Notes: generated by a model from the letters alone, not told the origin. A stretch of 64,000 bases of DNA from Microplitis mediator (GCF_029852145.1 NC_079979.1:2156501-2220500); one strand, 5' to 3'. Positions 47,451 through 60,168 are shown, counted from the first letter of the stretch. Translations and numbers: made by a program.

Positions 47451-47830
47451 TCCCTTAATATTGACGAATATCAAAGATATGAATTTTAAAAGATTAAAAT
47501 TTTTATAATTTCAATATATTATTATTTGTCTATAACTCGAAAGCTAATAATCGAAAGTCGATCACATAAAAACCAAAATTGTAGCCGAAAGTTTCATCTT
47601 TCTAATGAGACCAACAACGTCCCTTAAAATTTATAAGTTCACAAGATATGAGTTTCAAAAGTTTGAAAAATAAGAGCTTTAAAAAAAATCTGATTTTTTT
47701 TTTTATTTAAAAAAATTACTGATAGTCGATATCTCGAAAACTAATGATCAGAAGGTGAACATAAAAAAACAAAAATTGTATAAAGTTTTACTGAATCGTC
47801 TATTAAAACTTTTTTGAAACAAAAATAAAC
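47451..47830 (-). repeat. ~195-bp superfamily units, right of element O
   Basis: TCCCTTAATATTGACGAATA continues the unit broken by O; further units contain ATAACTCGAAAGCTAATAAT and AATGAGACCAACAACG. Confidence 0.65.
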
Positions 47831-48720
47831 CATTAAACTGTCGCTAAAAAATTTAATTAGCGGAAAAAAAAAAGCGTCAGCGCAGTAATTTGGTGTCTAG
47901 TGACACAAGACAAGTAAATGCGTGACAAGACAAGACGAAAAGTTTAATAACGTGTATCATGTTGTGTCAGGCGTCAAAGACAAACCTGAAGAATCAGTGA
48001 AATAAGTTTATGTAATTATATCACCTGAGGTATGAACGCAAGAGAGTGTGCAAGTTAATCACGAACGCACGAATTAAGGACTGATAGGTAGTGATATAGT
48101 ATCGGAATATTAGCAGCTGTTAATCAGGAAGAATCGAAATTATTAATATCTAACTAGGTTAATAAACATGTCTTATGTTTGATTCACATGTTTATCTAAG
48201 ACATCACGCAATCTTGGATTTAACACGCAAATACGCATGTATGACTTTAAGGAAATGCGCGAAAGCAAGTACGCAATTGATTTATTTTCATCGATTTTTT
48301 TTTTTTTTTTCTTATTGGGTTAGTTTTTGTTGTGATAAAAAATATTTACAAGTTTGTTAATATATTGTTTGCACTGGTACGAGTCTCGCGGTTTATCGAA
48401 TAAATACCGCGAGCTGTTGGTGGGACTATCGTCTTGATCATGTCAAAGTAAAGGGAGTTTGTAAAACCGAAATTAATTTTTTAGACAACGATTTGCTTAC
48501 TTTTTTATTCAAGGGTTCGTTTTTTTTTGTGAGGAAATAGAAATCGAAAAATGGGGGTGGGTTAATTTTTGTGAAAAGTTTTTGACAGAATTCTGGTTTT
48601 CTTGTTGGATTAAATTCGATGAATTGTTTTTGAGATATCGAAGTTGTAAGTGAAGATTTTCTTTATATATCAAATTTTATATATATTTTGATTAGACCGA
48701 ATATTTTTCCTTCATAATTA
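47831..48720. other. Unique-looking island
   Basis: 47,880-48,130 (AGACAAGTAAATGCGTGACA) and 48,360-48,430 (GAGTCTCGCGGTTTATCGAA) are non-repetitive and less AT-rich. No ORF longer than about 60 codons; regulatory content is possible but unproven. Confidence 0.25.
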
Positions 48721-48726
48721 TGAAAG

Positions 48727-49371
48727 TGTAAAAAAAATTCGTTCCAAAAAGATTCCAAAAAAGTTCCGCATGTGGAACTTCTAAACATGAGACAAATTAG
48801 AACTTCGAATGGAACTTTTTTGGAACGTTAGTAATTTTGATGGTAAAAAAAAAGTTTTTATGAGCAAATTTAGAGTTAAAAAAGGACGTTCTTGGAACGT
48901 ATTTGAAAATTTTTATGGACGTTTTTTGAGTTCTTTAAAAAATTCGAAAATAGTAATTTTTGAACTATTTTGGCATGTTTCTGGAACGTCTTTTTTAGTT
49001 CATAAAAAGTCAAAAGTGGTGATTCTGGAACTTTTTTGGAATGTTTTTGAAACGTCTACTTTAGTTCTATAATAGGTTGTAAAGTAACGATTTTTGGACC
49101 ATTTTTGAATGTTTTTGGAACGTCTTTTTTAGCTTCCGAAAAAGGTCAAAAGTGGTGATTATGGAACTTTTTCGAATGTCCATATGAAATTCAAAAAAAT
49201 TTCCAAGTACGTCCTTTTTTTAACCTAAATTCGCTCATAAAAACTTATTTTTCTACCATCAAAATTACGAACGATCCAAAAAAGTTCCATTCGAAGTTCG
49301 AATCTGTCTCATGTTTAGAAGTTCCACATGCGGAACTTTTTTGGAATTATTTTGGAACGAATTTTTTTTAC
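48727..49371. mobile_element. Element L: foldback with about 170-bp inverted arms
   Basis: The left arm (GTAAAAAAAATTCGTTCC, AAGTTCCGCATGTGGAACTT, CTAAACATGAGAC and on to about 48,900) is repeated inverted at 49,205-49,371 with few changes. The centre repeats GGAACGTTTTTGGAAC-type words. The 87-codon frame at 48809-49072 lies in these repeats. Clean target duplications were not established. Confidence 0.8.
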
Positions 49372-49933
49372 ATGGGAATATAGCGGCCTATTTTAAAGTA
49401 GGTTTAAATTATTTTAAGTGATATTTTGCACAAAACCATACAAATTTTACACATGATTCGAAAAATCATAGTATTTAAAAGCCCAAAATACAAAATGGTG
49501 ATAGAAAGAGGCGCAGAGACTTGAGTGTAGTTTTTTATTGCGCCTGTTTTTCCGATAAACAATTTAGACAAAACTACAAGTTATGTTGTAACTGCACATT
49601 TGTCGGAATGTATAAAGTACAACCTGGCGCAGGGCAAAGTGGTAACAGGAACCAGCACCAGAAAAATATTAATCCATATGGAAAATTCTGTCCATGAGAC
49701 AGATTTTCAAGAAGGAAATCTAATACTTGAAATGTCATTCCGAAAATTTTACCATAAGCCCGGTCAATAGAAGATGAAAAGTCTGCTGTGTTTAGTTTGT
49801 TAGTTTTTATCAAAAAAATTTAACGTTTTTCAAACTTTAAAAATTCATAACCTCTAAACGTATCAACGTCTAGTGTTTTTTCGGGTCTCATTTGAAAGAT
49901 CAGACTTTTAGCTACAAATTTCACAGCTCAGTC
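49372..49933. other. Intergenic sequence with one ~195-bp unit at its right end
   Basis: 49,500-49,800 looks unique; the 79-codon minus-strand frame 49574-49813 is unsupported. From 49,830 a ~195-bp unit (GGTCTCATTTGAAAGATCAG) begins and is interrupted by G2. Confidence 0.3.
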
Positions 49934-50632
49934 CCCATACGAAAAAAATATATATCCGGATATATCCTCATACAGGAGCTGCCAGAGTTGAAAAACAGGC
50001 CCCTACTTGGCCCAGGCTTGGGCCAGGACTGGGTAACCTAGCCTTGGCCGTTACAATGATTACCCGGGCTTGGGCCAAGCCTGGGTAACCTAGTCTTGGC
50101 TATCCAATGGCAAGCCAGACTTGGGCCAAGACTGGGTAACCTAGCCTCGGCCGTCCAATGGCGACCCAGACTTGGGCCAAGGTAGGATTACCCAAGTTTG
50201 GATATTTCTATGGTTTATATAAGTAGATCATATAAATGTACCAGTTCAACGTTAGTAGGTTCGTCCAGTAGCTACCGTTCGGACCCAGTAATCAGAAGGA
50301 CGGCAGTTCGCGCTCAGAGTCCAGCAGAATTTCCACCGAGTTTTTTTCACATCATTTACCTCCCTTAGATAATTAAAACGTTAATGATCATGAATTCTAC
50401 GAGGTTAATAATAATAAATTTTTTTAAATTAAATTTATTCGTTTCCTGGAGGCCTGGACCAAGTCTGGCAACTAAGCATGGGCCAGGTCTGGCAACCAGG
50501 CTTGGCCCGAGATTATCATTCCAGGCTTCTACCAAGGCTGGGCCAAGACTGGCTTACAAGCCTGGCCCAAGGTTCTACAAAGTTGGGCCAAGTCTGGGCC
50601 AAGCCTGGGCTCGTGGTACTTTCCTCTCTGGG
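49934..50632. mobile_element. Element G2: TTGGGCCAAGCCTGG-word element with tRNA-like centre
   Basis: Ends CCCATACGAAAAAAATAT and TACTTTCCTCTCTGGG, flanked by TC (49932-49933) and TC (50633-50634). The two arms of GGCCCAAG words (49,990-50,200 and 50,450-50,630) enclose tRNA-like module T4. G1 lacks such a centre. Confidence 0.72.
50250..50326 (+). repeat. tRNA-like module T4
   Basis: GTTAGTAGGTTCGTCCAGTA and CGGCAGTTCGCGCTCAGAG stand in A-box and B-box positions. It shares AATCAGAAGGACGGCAG with T2 (AATCGGAAGGACGCAGG). Degenerate; central in element G2. Confidence 0.35.
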
Positions 50633-50710
50633 TCTGGGCAAGTCTGCATATATGAGACATATATTTATATTTTTAACAGAATTTGAGTGCAATTTAACAA
50701 AAAAATTAAT

Positions 50711-51018
50711 TTCTGTTATGACAAAATGTTGTAACTCGAGATACGTTTTTTATCGTAAGAAACTAATGCTTATTTCGATAAATAGATGAAATTGTTATGA
50801 CAAAACGCTCTAACTCGAAGAATTAAATTTCCAATGCAAAAAAGATACTTTTTTTTTCATTTCTTTTATACGCACATTTGATCAATATTATTGGCATAAT
50901 TAATTAAATTAGTAAAATTTTGATGATACCCTATTATTAAGTGACACTAAATAAACCTTTTTAGCTTTGTTACGACAAAACAGCGTATCTCGAGATACGT
51001 CTTTTTGTCATAACAGGG
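50711..51018. mobile_element. Element R: small TIR element with TCTCGAGATACG words
   Basis: Left TTCTGTTATGACAAAATGTT; right, inverted, CCCTGTTATGACAAAAAGAC. The word CTCGAGATACG appears in both arms, and a second GTTATGACAAAACGC copy lies at 50,797. No clean target duplication is visible. Confidence 0.6.
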
Positions 51019-51840
51019 CAGCAAAATGATTCTCATATAAAACCTCGTACTTCCAGCTTTAATTTAACCCCCACTTGTTTTACTTTCTCCAATTCCAAGC
51101 CGTAAAGAAATTTCCAAAAAAAACTCAAAACTTCCAGTGAAAAAAATCGGAATCGTCTTGCAGATAATCAAATAAAATCGATATTAAAATCCAAAATGGA
51201 ATAATTCATGTAGTGCAATATTAACAGTACACACGTTAATGTCCTTGAGCATAAAATAATCATAGGTACGAGTGACACATGGCCTCGAGATCAATGGAAA
51301 TAAAATGATGGACTGGATAAACGGTCGAGTGGTTTTTTAACCTTACCGACGAAACCGGGGACTTGGTTATGCTTGGCTCGTCTTGCGACGGTTATATACA
51401 GATCATTATCGATACTAAATATATAAGAATACCTCAACACAATATATATATATACCTCACATTTATTTATAATCCTTGATGTCGCCGATTGTGACAAAAA
51501 TGATGAGTATCCGCCGGATATTCCCCTTCTTACACGAAAACTTGGCTTCCATTATTTTGTAATCTTGTTAAATTTACTTCCCCACCTTATGCACCCTCCT
51601 TAGAGACCATTATCATCGATATTGTTATTATTGTTAATTATTATTTATAAATATTCATTTATTTTTGTTTCTTTTTTATTTACGATCGAACGGAAAATCA
51701 GCATCTGCTGTTTTTATTCCCTTGTTACTTTTTATTTCAGACTCTTATCGGTGTCGGAACGTTGTAATTACTGATTATTTATGGGTCATTTTGATATTTT
51801 AATTTTAATAAAAGAATTTCTTTAAAAAAAAATGAAATCG
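51019..51840. other. Unique-looking island
   Basis: 51,230-51,420 (GGTACGAGTGACACATGGCC) is non-repetitive. No supported gene. Confidence 0.25.
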
Positions 51841-52720
51841 TAAATCGGTAATTCGATTTTTGTGGAAGGGAGGGGAAAAAGTTACGATATCTTGGAAAAT
51901 TGTGAAAATTTTGGAAAATGTTAAGAGACCAAAGTTGTAGAGCGGAAAATTTCCGGGAAAATTTATTTCAAAAAGATTGAGTTTGGAAAAACAGGAAGGG
52001 AGTTATGGGAAATAGAAAATCGAGAAAACAGTCGCGGTATTTCGATATTTAAGGAGGGAATGAAAAAGTACCGATATCTTGGAAAATTGGAGAAATTTTA
52101 GAAAATTTAACAGAAGCAAAGTCGTAGAGCAGGAAATTTCTGATGAAAAACGCAGTCATGATTGCAAATTTGATGAATTAGAAAAAAGATATCAGAATTT
52201 TCACGTCAGGAAAATTTTTGAGGCTGGTGGCTTTTTAAGAAAATGTCTTGGAAACTGGAAAATTTCGAAAAATGTTATCAGGATAATTTGTAAACTGGAG
52301 AATTTCTAAGAAATTTTATTTGCGTTTTATTTTGGAAAAACAGGAAAACTTATGGGAAATATAAAATCGGAAAACGTTAGCGGAATTTCGGTAATTTTGT
52401 AGCATGACTTTTGAAAGAAAATATCTTGGAGTGCTAGGAAATTCGGAAAATTTAAATAGAGTAAAATTGTAACTTGGAAAATTTTCTACCCACCCCCTGC
52501 TAATTTTATTGAATTTTCTCAATAAATTGAAAAGTCACCGTCAGTGGAAAATGAGGAAAATTTTAAGACAAGAATTTTTATAATTTTTGGTCCTGTGAAT
52601 TTGAACTCCGATATCTTGGAAACAATCAAGAATTTGGAAAATTTAACCAAAGGAAAGTTGTAACCTGGAAAATTTCCCAACCGACCCACACCTCAGTTAT
52701 TTACTTTTAATGATTAGTTT
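51841..52720 (-). repeat. Decayed ~195-bp superfamily, minus orientation
   Basis: Units with AAAGTTGTAGAGCGGAAAAT, CGATATCTTGGAAAATTG and GGAGTTATGG-like landmarks; spacing near 190 nt between GATATCTTGGAAAATTG occurrences (about 51,887 and 52,074). Confidence 0.6.
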
Positions 52721-53390
52721 CTAAGCTACTGCTCACTAAACACTGAGCTTTAACTCCGTGATTTTCAATTTCTCAAATTAATTTTGGTTCGATTTTTTAA
52801 AATCGATTATCGATTGTTTTGACATAGAGTTTGAATTAAAGCTTGAAAAACTGCAGATGAAATTAAAGCAGTTGATTAACGAGCTATTAATTTTGCGTCG
52901 AAGAGAAGATGAAAATTTTGATGGAAATTTGAAATTTATTAAAATTTCAGCATTAAAACAAACATTTAGTTAACGAGACAACCTTTAGGTTTCGACATTT
53001 GCGTATACAATAGTATCTACTACCCTCTTTATATACATTTAGATAGAATACATACAATAAAACAAGTACCAATATAATAGAACCAGTAAAAACAGAAGCA
53101 GAAGCAGAAGCACAAGCATCAGAATGTACCAAAGTCACTACTCTCATTTCTATTTCGTATCACACAAAAGACCGCACCGTTATGCAAATACAGTCTCGAT
53201 GGTCGGTTTTAAACTTTACTATAATCATATATTCCGTCGAGAAATTTATCTCGCATATATAAATATATAAAGACTAAAAATAGCCATTGGAAATTTTTTA
53301 TCTGGAAATCTTTGTCCTATTTTTTTTATTTTCATTTTATATTGACTATAACTAGGCACGGAATTGAGTGAAATAGGATAGTTAGAGTGA
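52721..53390. other. Unique-looking island with (GAAGCA)n patch
   Basis: 53,090-53,115 has a short AGAAGCAGAAGCAGAAGCAC repeat. No gene supported. Confidence 0.25.
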
Positions 53391-54248
53391 AATTGATAGC
53401 GAATTTTCTGGTCAACAATTTTGTATCAATGACTTTTCTTATCATTTTTGATAGTTTTGGAGTTATTTGCTCTTATGAATAAAAAGTATCTACAGATTTT
53501 TGAAAAATGGACGAATTTGACTTTTATTAGAATTTGATTGAGTCTTATATAGAAAATAGCAGAGTAAAATTAGTCGAAAGGTATGAAAAAGTTAAGAAAT
53601 TTTCCGGGCTACAAATTTGTATTGATTAATTTTTTCAAAATGTTTGATAGTTTTTGAGTTATTTGCTTGAATAGATAGACAGTAAGTACAGATTTTGGAA
53701 AAATGGACGAATTTGACTTTTACTAGAATTTGATTGCGTCTTATAAGGAATATAGTAGAATAAAATTAGTCGAAAGACATAAAAAAGTTAGGAAATTTTC
53801 CGGACTACAAATTAGTATTGATTAATTTTTTCAAAATTTTTGATAGTTTTTGAGTTATTTGCTTGAATAGATAGACAGTAAGTACAGATTTTTGAAAAAT
53901 GGACGAATTTGACTTTTTTTAGAATTAGATTGAGTCTTATATAGAAAATAGCAGAGTAAAATTCGTCGGAAGGTATGAAAAAGTTTGGAAATTTTCCGGA
54001 CTAGAAATTTGTATTGATTAATTTTTTCAAAATTTTTGATAGTTTTTGAGTTATTTGTTTAAATAGATAGACAGTAAGTACAGATTTTGGAAAATTCGCA
54101 GAATTCAAGTTATTGAATTTCATAAGGAAAATAGCAAAGTAAAATTAGTTGAAAAGTATGAAAAAGTTAGGAAATTTTCCGGGCTACAAATTTTTATTGA
54201 TTATTTTTTCCTAAATTTTCGATAGTTTTCTAGTTATTTGCTTATATA
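53391..54248 (+). repeat. ~196-bp tandem repeat, best preserved N subfamily
   Basis: TTTCCGG recurs at 53601, 53797, 53993 and 54176 (spacing 196, 196, 183). Each unit has CTACAAATTTGTATTGATTA, ATAGTTTTTGAGTTATTTGC, TAGATAGACAGTAAGTACAG and ATGGACGAATTTGACTTTT. Interrupted on the right by element K. Confidence 0.9.
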
Positions 54249-54584
54249 CCCGACTAGAAATTTTTAGGTGAGACCTATTGGGCCCTTATTGGGTCTTAAT
54301 TTTTTTATTTTCACGTCGGGTTTTCCCACTTAGGTCCCACCTCATGTCCCAATTGGGAAATATTGACTATAACTTTTTATTTTTACTTTGGGATTTCCTA
54401 CTTAGGCCCCACTTAGGACCCAGTTAGGAAATACTGACCATGAATTATTTTATTTTTGTTTGGAATTTTCCGATTGGGTTCTGATTGGGCCCTCAGAAGG
54501 ATTTCCATATTGGGAATGTCTCATTGGGGCCCTATGAGGTCCAGATACATACACTGGGCCATACCAAAGTAATATCTAGTTGAG
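54249..54584. mobile_element. Element K: CCCAATTGGG-word TIR element
   Basis: 336 bp from CCCGACTAGAAATTTTTAGG to ACTTTGG-related AATATCTAGTTGAG, flanked by TA/TA. Inserted in the tandem repeat: ATTTGCTTATA on the left continues as GATAGAAAATATG on the right. The interior repeats CCTATTGGGCCC-like words. Its end is shared with the right border of the 50-bp array in E. Confidence 0.75.
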
Positions 54585-54946
54585 TAGATAGAAAATATGT
54601 ATAGATTTTGAAAAAGTCGAAGGATTCAAATTTTATTGAATGGAATGAGAACAATGAGGAAGGGGGTAAAATGAATCAGAGGATACTACAAGTTTGGAAA
54701 TTTTCCACGCTAAAAATTAGTATTGCGTTTTTCCAAAATTTCTGAATTTTTTGCATCCATAAATAAGTTGTAATTTTGAAAATAGAAAATTTCTAATTCC
54801 GGTGATGATTTTTGAATTATTAGAAAACTGCTGAAAGCCAAGAAGTGATACAAAATTTTTGAAAAAAGTTGTACTAAGTTTTCCCGAAGTTTCCCTTTAA
54901 TTTCCCAGATTTTTCCTATAGTTTTACTATCAAAAGTCAATGTCTC
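54585..54946 (+). repeat. ~195-bp superfamily units, right of K
   Basis: GGAAATTTTCCACGCTAAAA and following sequence continue the array at 53,391-54,248 up to element B3. Confidence 0.6.
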
Positions 54947-54948
54947 AT

Positions 54949-55849
54949 CCCGCATGAAAAAACTTTATATGTGAAAACATATATGATAGAATATATGAAT
55001 ATTATAATGTGATATATTGTACAATATATAAAATAATATTTATATTTTTGCCGTATTAATATATGATAATATATTGAAAAAAAATATATTGCTAGAATAT
55101 ATTATCAATATATTTATCAATATATGACTTTTTATGTATGTTTTACACATATATTTTAATATATCTTTTTTATATTGATATATTATATTGAAAGTAGTAT
55201 ATTAATTAATATATAGTATTTTTTATATTTTTTATATATGTTTTCCAATATATTGCAAAATATATGGTTTCCAATATATTGTAAAATATATGGCACTTTT
55301 TTTACTTTTCTTAGGTTATTGCCAGTAAATATAAGATCAATGAAAAGAAGGAAAAAAAATAATAAATTTGACTTTTTTTTGTGGGATTGTGTAGAAATTG
55401 AAAAAGTATATTAAAAAATAAAATTTTCAATATATTGCGAAAAATATAAGTTTTAATATACTGGAAAAATATAATTTCAATATACCGCGAACCATATATT
55501 TAATCATATAAATTCGTTCATATATAATCAATTATATAGAGACCATATACCACTAATTATATGAGTCAAAATATATGGATATATATATCAAGTTTATTAT
55601 ATTATACTTATAAATTATATATATACTATCCATATATGATAAGAATATATTGAGCATAATATGAGATAATATATATAGAAAAATACAAAACATTATATAC
55701 AAGTAAATATATTATGATAAATATATAATACAATATATGTAAAAAACATATATTTTTCAATATAGATATTTTTGCCGCTATATATTTATCACATATTCAC
55801 CATATATTTTGTTATATACTTTTAACAATATATAGCTTTTCCATGCGGG
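54949..55849 (+). mobile_element. Element B3: ATATATT-word TIR element
   Basis: 901 bp from CCCGCATGAAAAAACTTTAT to AGCTTTTCCATGCGGG; target duplication AT/AT (54947-54948, 55850-55851). Confidence 0.9.
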
Positions 55850-55851
55850 AT

Positions 55852-56560
55852 ACGTGTTTTGAAACGGAAATTTCCAGCCCTAAATTTTCTTTCTACAAAA
55901 TTTTCCATATTTTCCATAATTCTTCAAGTTATTAAAGAAAATCCATCAAGTCGCTAAATTACAAAATAATTTTTCCGTACCCGATTTAAAATTTAATAAA
56001 AATAATAACGACAATTTAAAAGTAACAATATGACGTCCAAATTGATACACGAGTTAATAATCGAACAAAAAAAAAATTACCCATTATATAACATTACGAA
56101 AAGAAAATTTACGACAAACGCTAATTAAAGAAAGGGCGTAGAAAAAATTCAACCCTTTTTGCCCAGTGGTCTTGAGCCGTAGATTAATTAATTCAGAATA
56201 TATCAATTAAGAATAAAATTTGTGTGAATAAGTGACTGGGGCTAAGGCTGGAGTTGGGGTGGGGATGGACCGGGTACCGGGATCGTGAAAAGTGTGTTGG
56301 GGATATTTTTTTTTTTTTTATTGCAAATTGGACGTGAAAAATGACGCCTTGATTAATCTTACGGATAATTTAAAAACGAAAAGGGTTGAATTTTTTATCG
56401 CCTAGGCTTCTTGTTGCCCGTTTTTAAAGAAATAACAAATTCAGGACGTTTAATTGCCAATCAAGTTTGGAGAAGACATTACTGGAATAATAATTAGAAA
56501 GGAAAATTATTTATTTCAACGATAAATTTATTGAAGCAATTTAATTTTTTTTTAATTTTG
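55852..56560. other. Diverged repeat followed by unique-looking island
   Basis: 55,860-55,960 continues a ~195-bp unit (GGAAATTTCCAGCCCTAAAT). 56,130-56,460 is non-repetitive with a G-rich patch (GGAGTTGGGGTGGGGATGGA). No gene. Confidence 0.3.
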
Positions 56561-57788
56561 GTTATAACTTTTTGGGAAATCAAGATAGAAATTCAAATTT
56601 TTTTTTAAATTACAGCTAAAAATGTTGTCTAGGAATCTTGTACATCAATTCGTTTGGAATTAATAAGTAGTTTTTGAATATCGAAGCTTGAAGTCAATGA
56701 CTTTATATAAAGGTGTAGAAATTCAAAATTTTTTGAACTTAAAAAATTGGTAACTTTCAAACTTATCAATATTAGGAGCCGCTGTAGGTCTCATTCAAAA
56801 GATTAGACCTCTAACTACAATTTTTATTTTTACACAATCAGCTTCCGGTCATTAGTTTTCAAGATATCGACTTTTATTCATTTTTTGAAATGAGAAAAAA
56901 TCCAAATTTTTAAAAAATTCGAATTTTAAAAGATTAAAAAAATTCATAACTTTCAAACTTATGAATATTAAGAACCGCCATAGGTCTCATTCTAGAGATT
57001 AGACCTCTGGCTACAATTTTCATTTTTACACAATCAACTTCCGGTCATTAGTTTTCAAGATATCGACTTTTATTCATTTCTTGAAATGAGAAAAATTCAA
57101 ATTTTTTTAAAAATTCGAATTTTTCAAACTTTAAACAGTCATAATTTTGAAACTTATCAATATTAAGAGCCGTTGTAGGTCTCATTCTAAAGTTTAGACC
57201 TCTGGCTACAATTTTTATTTATACACAATCAGCTTCCGGTCATTAGTTTTCAAGATATCAACTTTTATTCATTTCTTGAAATGAGAAAATTTCAAACTTT
57301 TTAAAAATTTGAATTTTTCAAACTTTAAAAATTCATAACTTTCAAATTTATGAATATTAAGAGCCGCTACAGGTCTCATTCTAAAGATTAGACCTCTGGC
57401 TACAATTTTCATTTTTACACAATCAACTTCCGGTCTTTAGTTTCCAAGATATCGACTTTTATTCATTTCTTGAAATAAGAAAAAATTCAAATTTTTAAAA
57501 CTTTAAAAATTCACAACTTTGAAACTTATCAATATTAAGAGCCGCTATAGGTTTCATTTCAAAGATTAGACCTCTGGCTACAATTTTCATTTTCACACAA
57601 CCAACTTCCGGTCTTTAGTTTCTAAGATATCGGTTTTCAATAATTTCTTGAACTAAGAAAAACTCTAATTTTTTAGATTTATCTCTCCTTCAAACTTTTA
57701 AAATTCATAATTTTGAAACTTATCAGTATTAATTAACAACATGTGTCCCATTGTAAAGATTAGACTTTCAGCAACAATTTTCGCAGCT
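56561..57788 (+). repeat. ~195-bp tandem repeat, best preserved M subfamily
   Basis: CTCATTC(T) recurs at about 56790, 56986, 57181, 57375, 57553 and 57748 (spacing about 196, 195, 194, 178, 195). Unit landmarks: TAACTTTCAAACTTATCAAT, GGTCTCATTCTAAAGATTAG, CCTCTGGCTACAATTTTCAT, AACTTCCGGTCATTAGTTTT and CAAGATATCGACTTTTATTC. Relatives fill much of 19-64 kb. Confidence 0.92.
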
Positions 57789-57790
57789 CA

Positions 57791-58690
57791 CCCGCATGGA
57801 AAAGCTATATATTGTTAAAAGTATATAAAAAAATATATGGTGAATATGTGATAAATATATAGCGGCAAAAATATCTATATTGAAAAATATATGTTTTTTA
57901 CATATATTGGATTGTATATTCATCATAATATATTTACTTGTATATAATGTTTTGTATTTTTCTATATATATTATTTCATATAATGCTCAATATATTCTTA
58001 TCATATATGGATAGTATATATATAATTTATAAGTATAATATAATAAACTTGATACATATAGCCATATATTTTGACTCATATAATTAGTGGTATATGGTCT
58101 CTATATAATTGATTATATATGAAAGAATTTATATGATTAAATATATCGTTCGCGGTATATTGGAATTATATTTTTCCAGTATATCAAAACTTATATTTTT
58201 CGCAATATATTGAAAATTTTATTTTTTCAATATACTTTTTCAATTTCTACACAATCCCACAAAAAAAAGTCAAATATATTATTTTTTCTCCTTCTTTTCA
58301 TCGACCTTATATTTACTGGCAATAACCTAAGAAAAGTAAAAAAAGTCCCATATATTTTACAATATATTGGAAACCATATATTTTGCAATATATTGGAAAA
58401 CATATATAAAAAATATAAAAAATACTATATATTAATTAATATACTACTTTCAATATAATATATCAATATAAAAAAGATATATTAAAATATATATGTAAAA
58501 CATACATAAAAAGTCATATATTGATAAATATATTGATAATCTATTCTAGCAATATATTTTTTTTCAATATATTATCATATATTAATACGGCAAAAATATA
58601 AATATTATTTTATATATTGTACAATATATCACATTATAATATTCATATATTCTATCATATGTTTTCACATATAAACTTTTTTCATGCGGG
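57791..58690 (-). mobile_element. Element B4: ATATATT-word TIR element, inverted
   Basis: 900 bp from CCCGCATGGAAAAGCTATAT to ACTTTTTTCATGCGGG; target duplication CA/CA (57789-57790, 58691-58692). Inserted at the end of the M tandem array. Confidence 0.9.
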
Positions 58691-58692
58691 CA

Positions 58693-59460
58693 TCAATCAA
58701 AATCCGATCATTAGTTTCAGCAAAATCGATTCCTACGCATAAAACAAATTTTAAAAACTTTTGCTATTAGCAGAAAATATCTAGTGCAAATAATTGAACT
58801 CCGATAAAAAAAAGTAATTGTCTGGTTATCGAAAAAGGTTATGTAGAGTTTTAGAACGCCCGCAAGTGGTAATAATTAAAATAAATTGTTAAAGTTTTTA
58901 GCATAAAGTTGAATATTGGAGGAATTGAAATAAAAGTGGACAGAAATTAAATGTTAAAATACAAGTGGGCAATATTGTGGTCCGTTGTATTGAATTGTTG
59001 GTGTTTTTGTGTCGACATGTGTGTGAATATAGTGAGTATGTGTGAGTGAGGGTGTAGATCCTTTAGCATTTGCGGGAAATGAAATAAATCTACGGGAGAG
59101 TGCTCGGTAGACTCGATTCTGCTCTTCTCTTCTCTTCTCTTCTCTTGAAAAGGGTTGAAGTTCGATTCTCTAGAGGGTTCGAGAGTTGGAAGCTCGATGT
59201 TGTTCCTTTTATTGTAAGAGCAACAAGGACGTGGACAAGGACCAGTTGGTTTTAGAGTTGAAGAACATTTCCACGACCCACTGGGATTTATAATAAACGC
59301 GAGCGAGAAACTGTTGAGCCGATATCTGGTTTTTTTTTTTCTTTTTATTATCTCGCTTAATTATATTTATTACTTGTTTTTGTCATTTGTTATCTTTGTT
59401 TCGATTGTTTTGTCAGGGCATTGAAGATTAATTTTTATTAATTGAGTGGCAACTTTATAG
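58693..59460. other. Unique-looking island with (TCTTC)n
   Basis: A (TCTTC) microsatellite of about five units is at 59,122-59,146. 59,150-59,330 is non-repetitive and less AT-rich (GGACGTGGACAAGGACCAGT). No ORF supported. Confidence 0.3.
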
Positions 59461-59665
59461 TTTAAAAGAAAGAAGTTGAATTATTATGAAAATTTCTCAG
59501 AATTATAAATCAGAAATTAATGAAACAAAAATTTGAGACCCACAAAGTTCCGAAATATTGATGACTTTCGAAGTTACGAATTTTCAAAGTTAAAAAAATA
59601 AAAATTATCGAAAAGTTCGAATTTTTCTTGTTTCTAAAAATTTTCGAGAGACAATATCTCGGAAA
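59461..59665 (-). repeat. ~195-bp superfamily unit
   Basis: Contains GAGACCCACAAAGTTCC and ACAATATCTCGGAAAC; broken by element F, and continues at 61,875 with GTTATCATTAGAAATCGATG. Confidence 0.65.
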
Positions 59666-60168
59666 CCCGGGTCAAAAAAAAATCTTAAATTTGACTTGAT
59701 TTAACTTAATTTTCTTTGAAGTCGTCGATATGCCGACAACTGTATTCCACATTTTAACTTTTTAAACTTTTTTTGACTTAATATTGACTTTTTTTAACTT
59801 TTTTGCCTTAGATTAGACTTTTTTTGACTTAAATTGTTTAGTTTTCTTTAATTTAACTTTTTTTGGCTTAAATAATTTCATTGACTCAAATTTGACTTAT
59901 TCAGTCTTAAAAAAACAACTTGTTATCGATTCGAAATCTAGTTTTATATTTGACTTAATTTTAACTTAAAAATTAAGTCAAATCGAATGTGGTTTTTATA
60001 CTTATTTATTAATTAAACTAATCTAAAATTAAAACTCAATTTTAATTATAGCAAATTTTTTAAAAATTATTTCTGATTAAATTAAAATTACTATTAAAAA
60101 AATTTTTATTGCAATGATTTTTTTTTATTCTGTTCCTGAAGAATTTGTATAAACTCTTGTTTACAATA

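Noticed and set aside
17791..50326. The four tRNA-like modules as functional tRNA genes
   Set aside because: A and B boxes are present but acceptor and anticodon stems do not pair; better read as tRNA-derived repeat heads.
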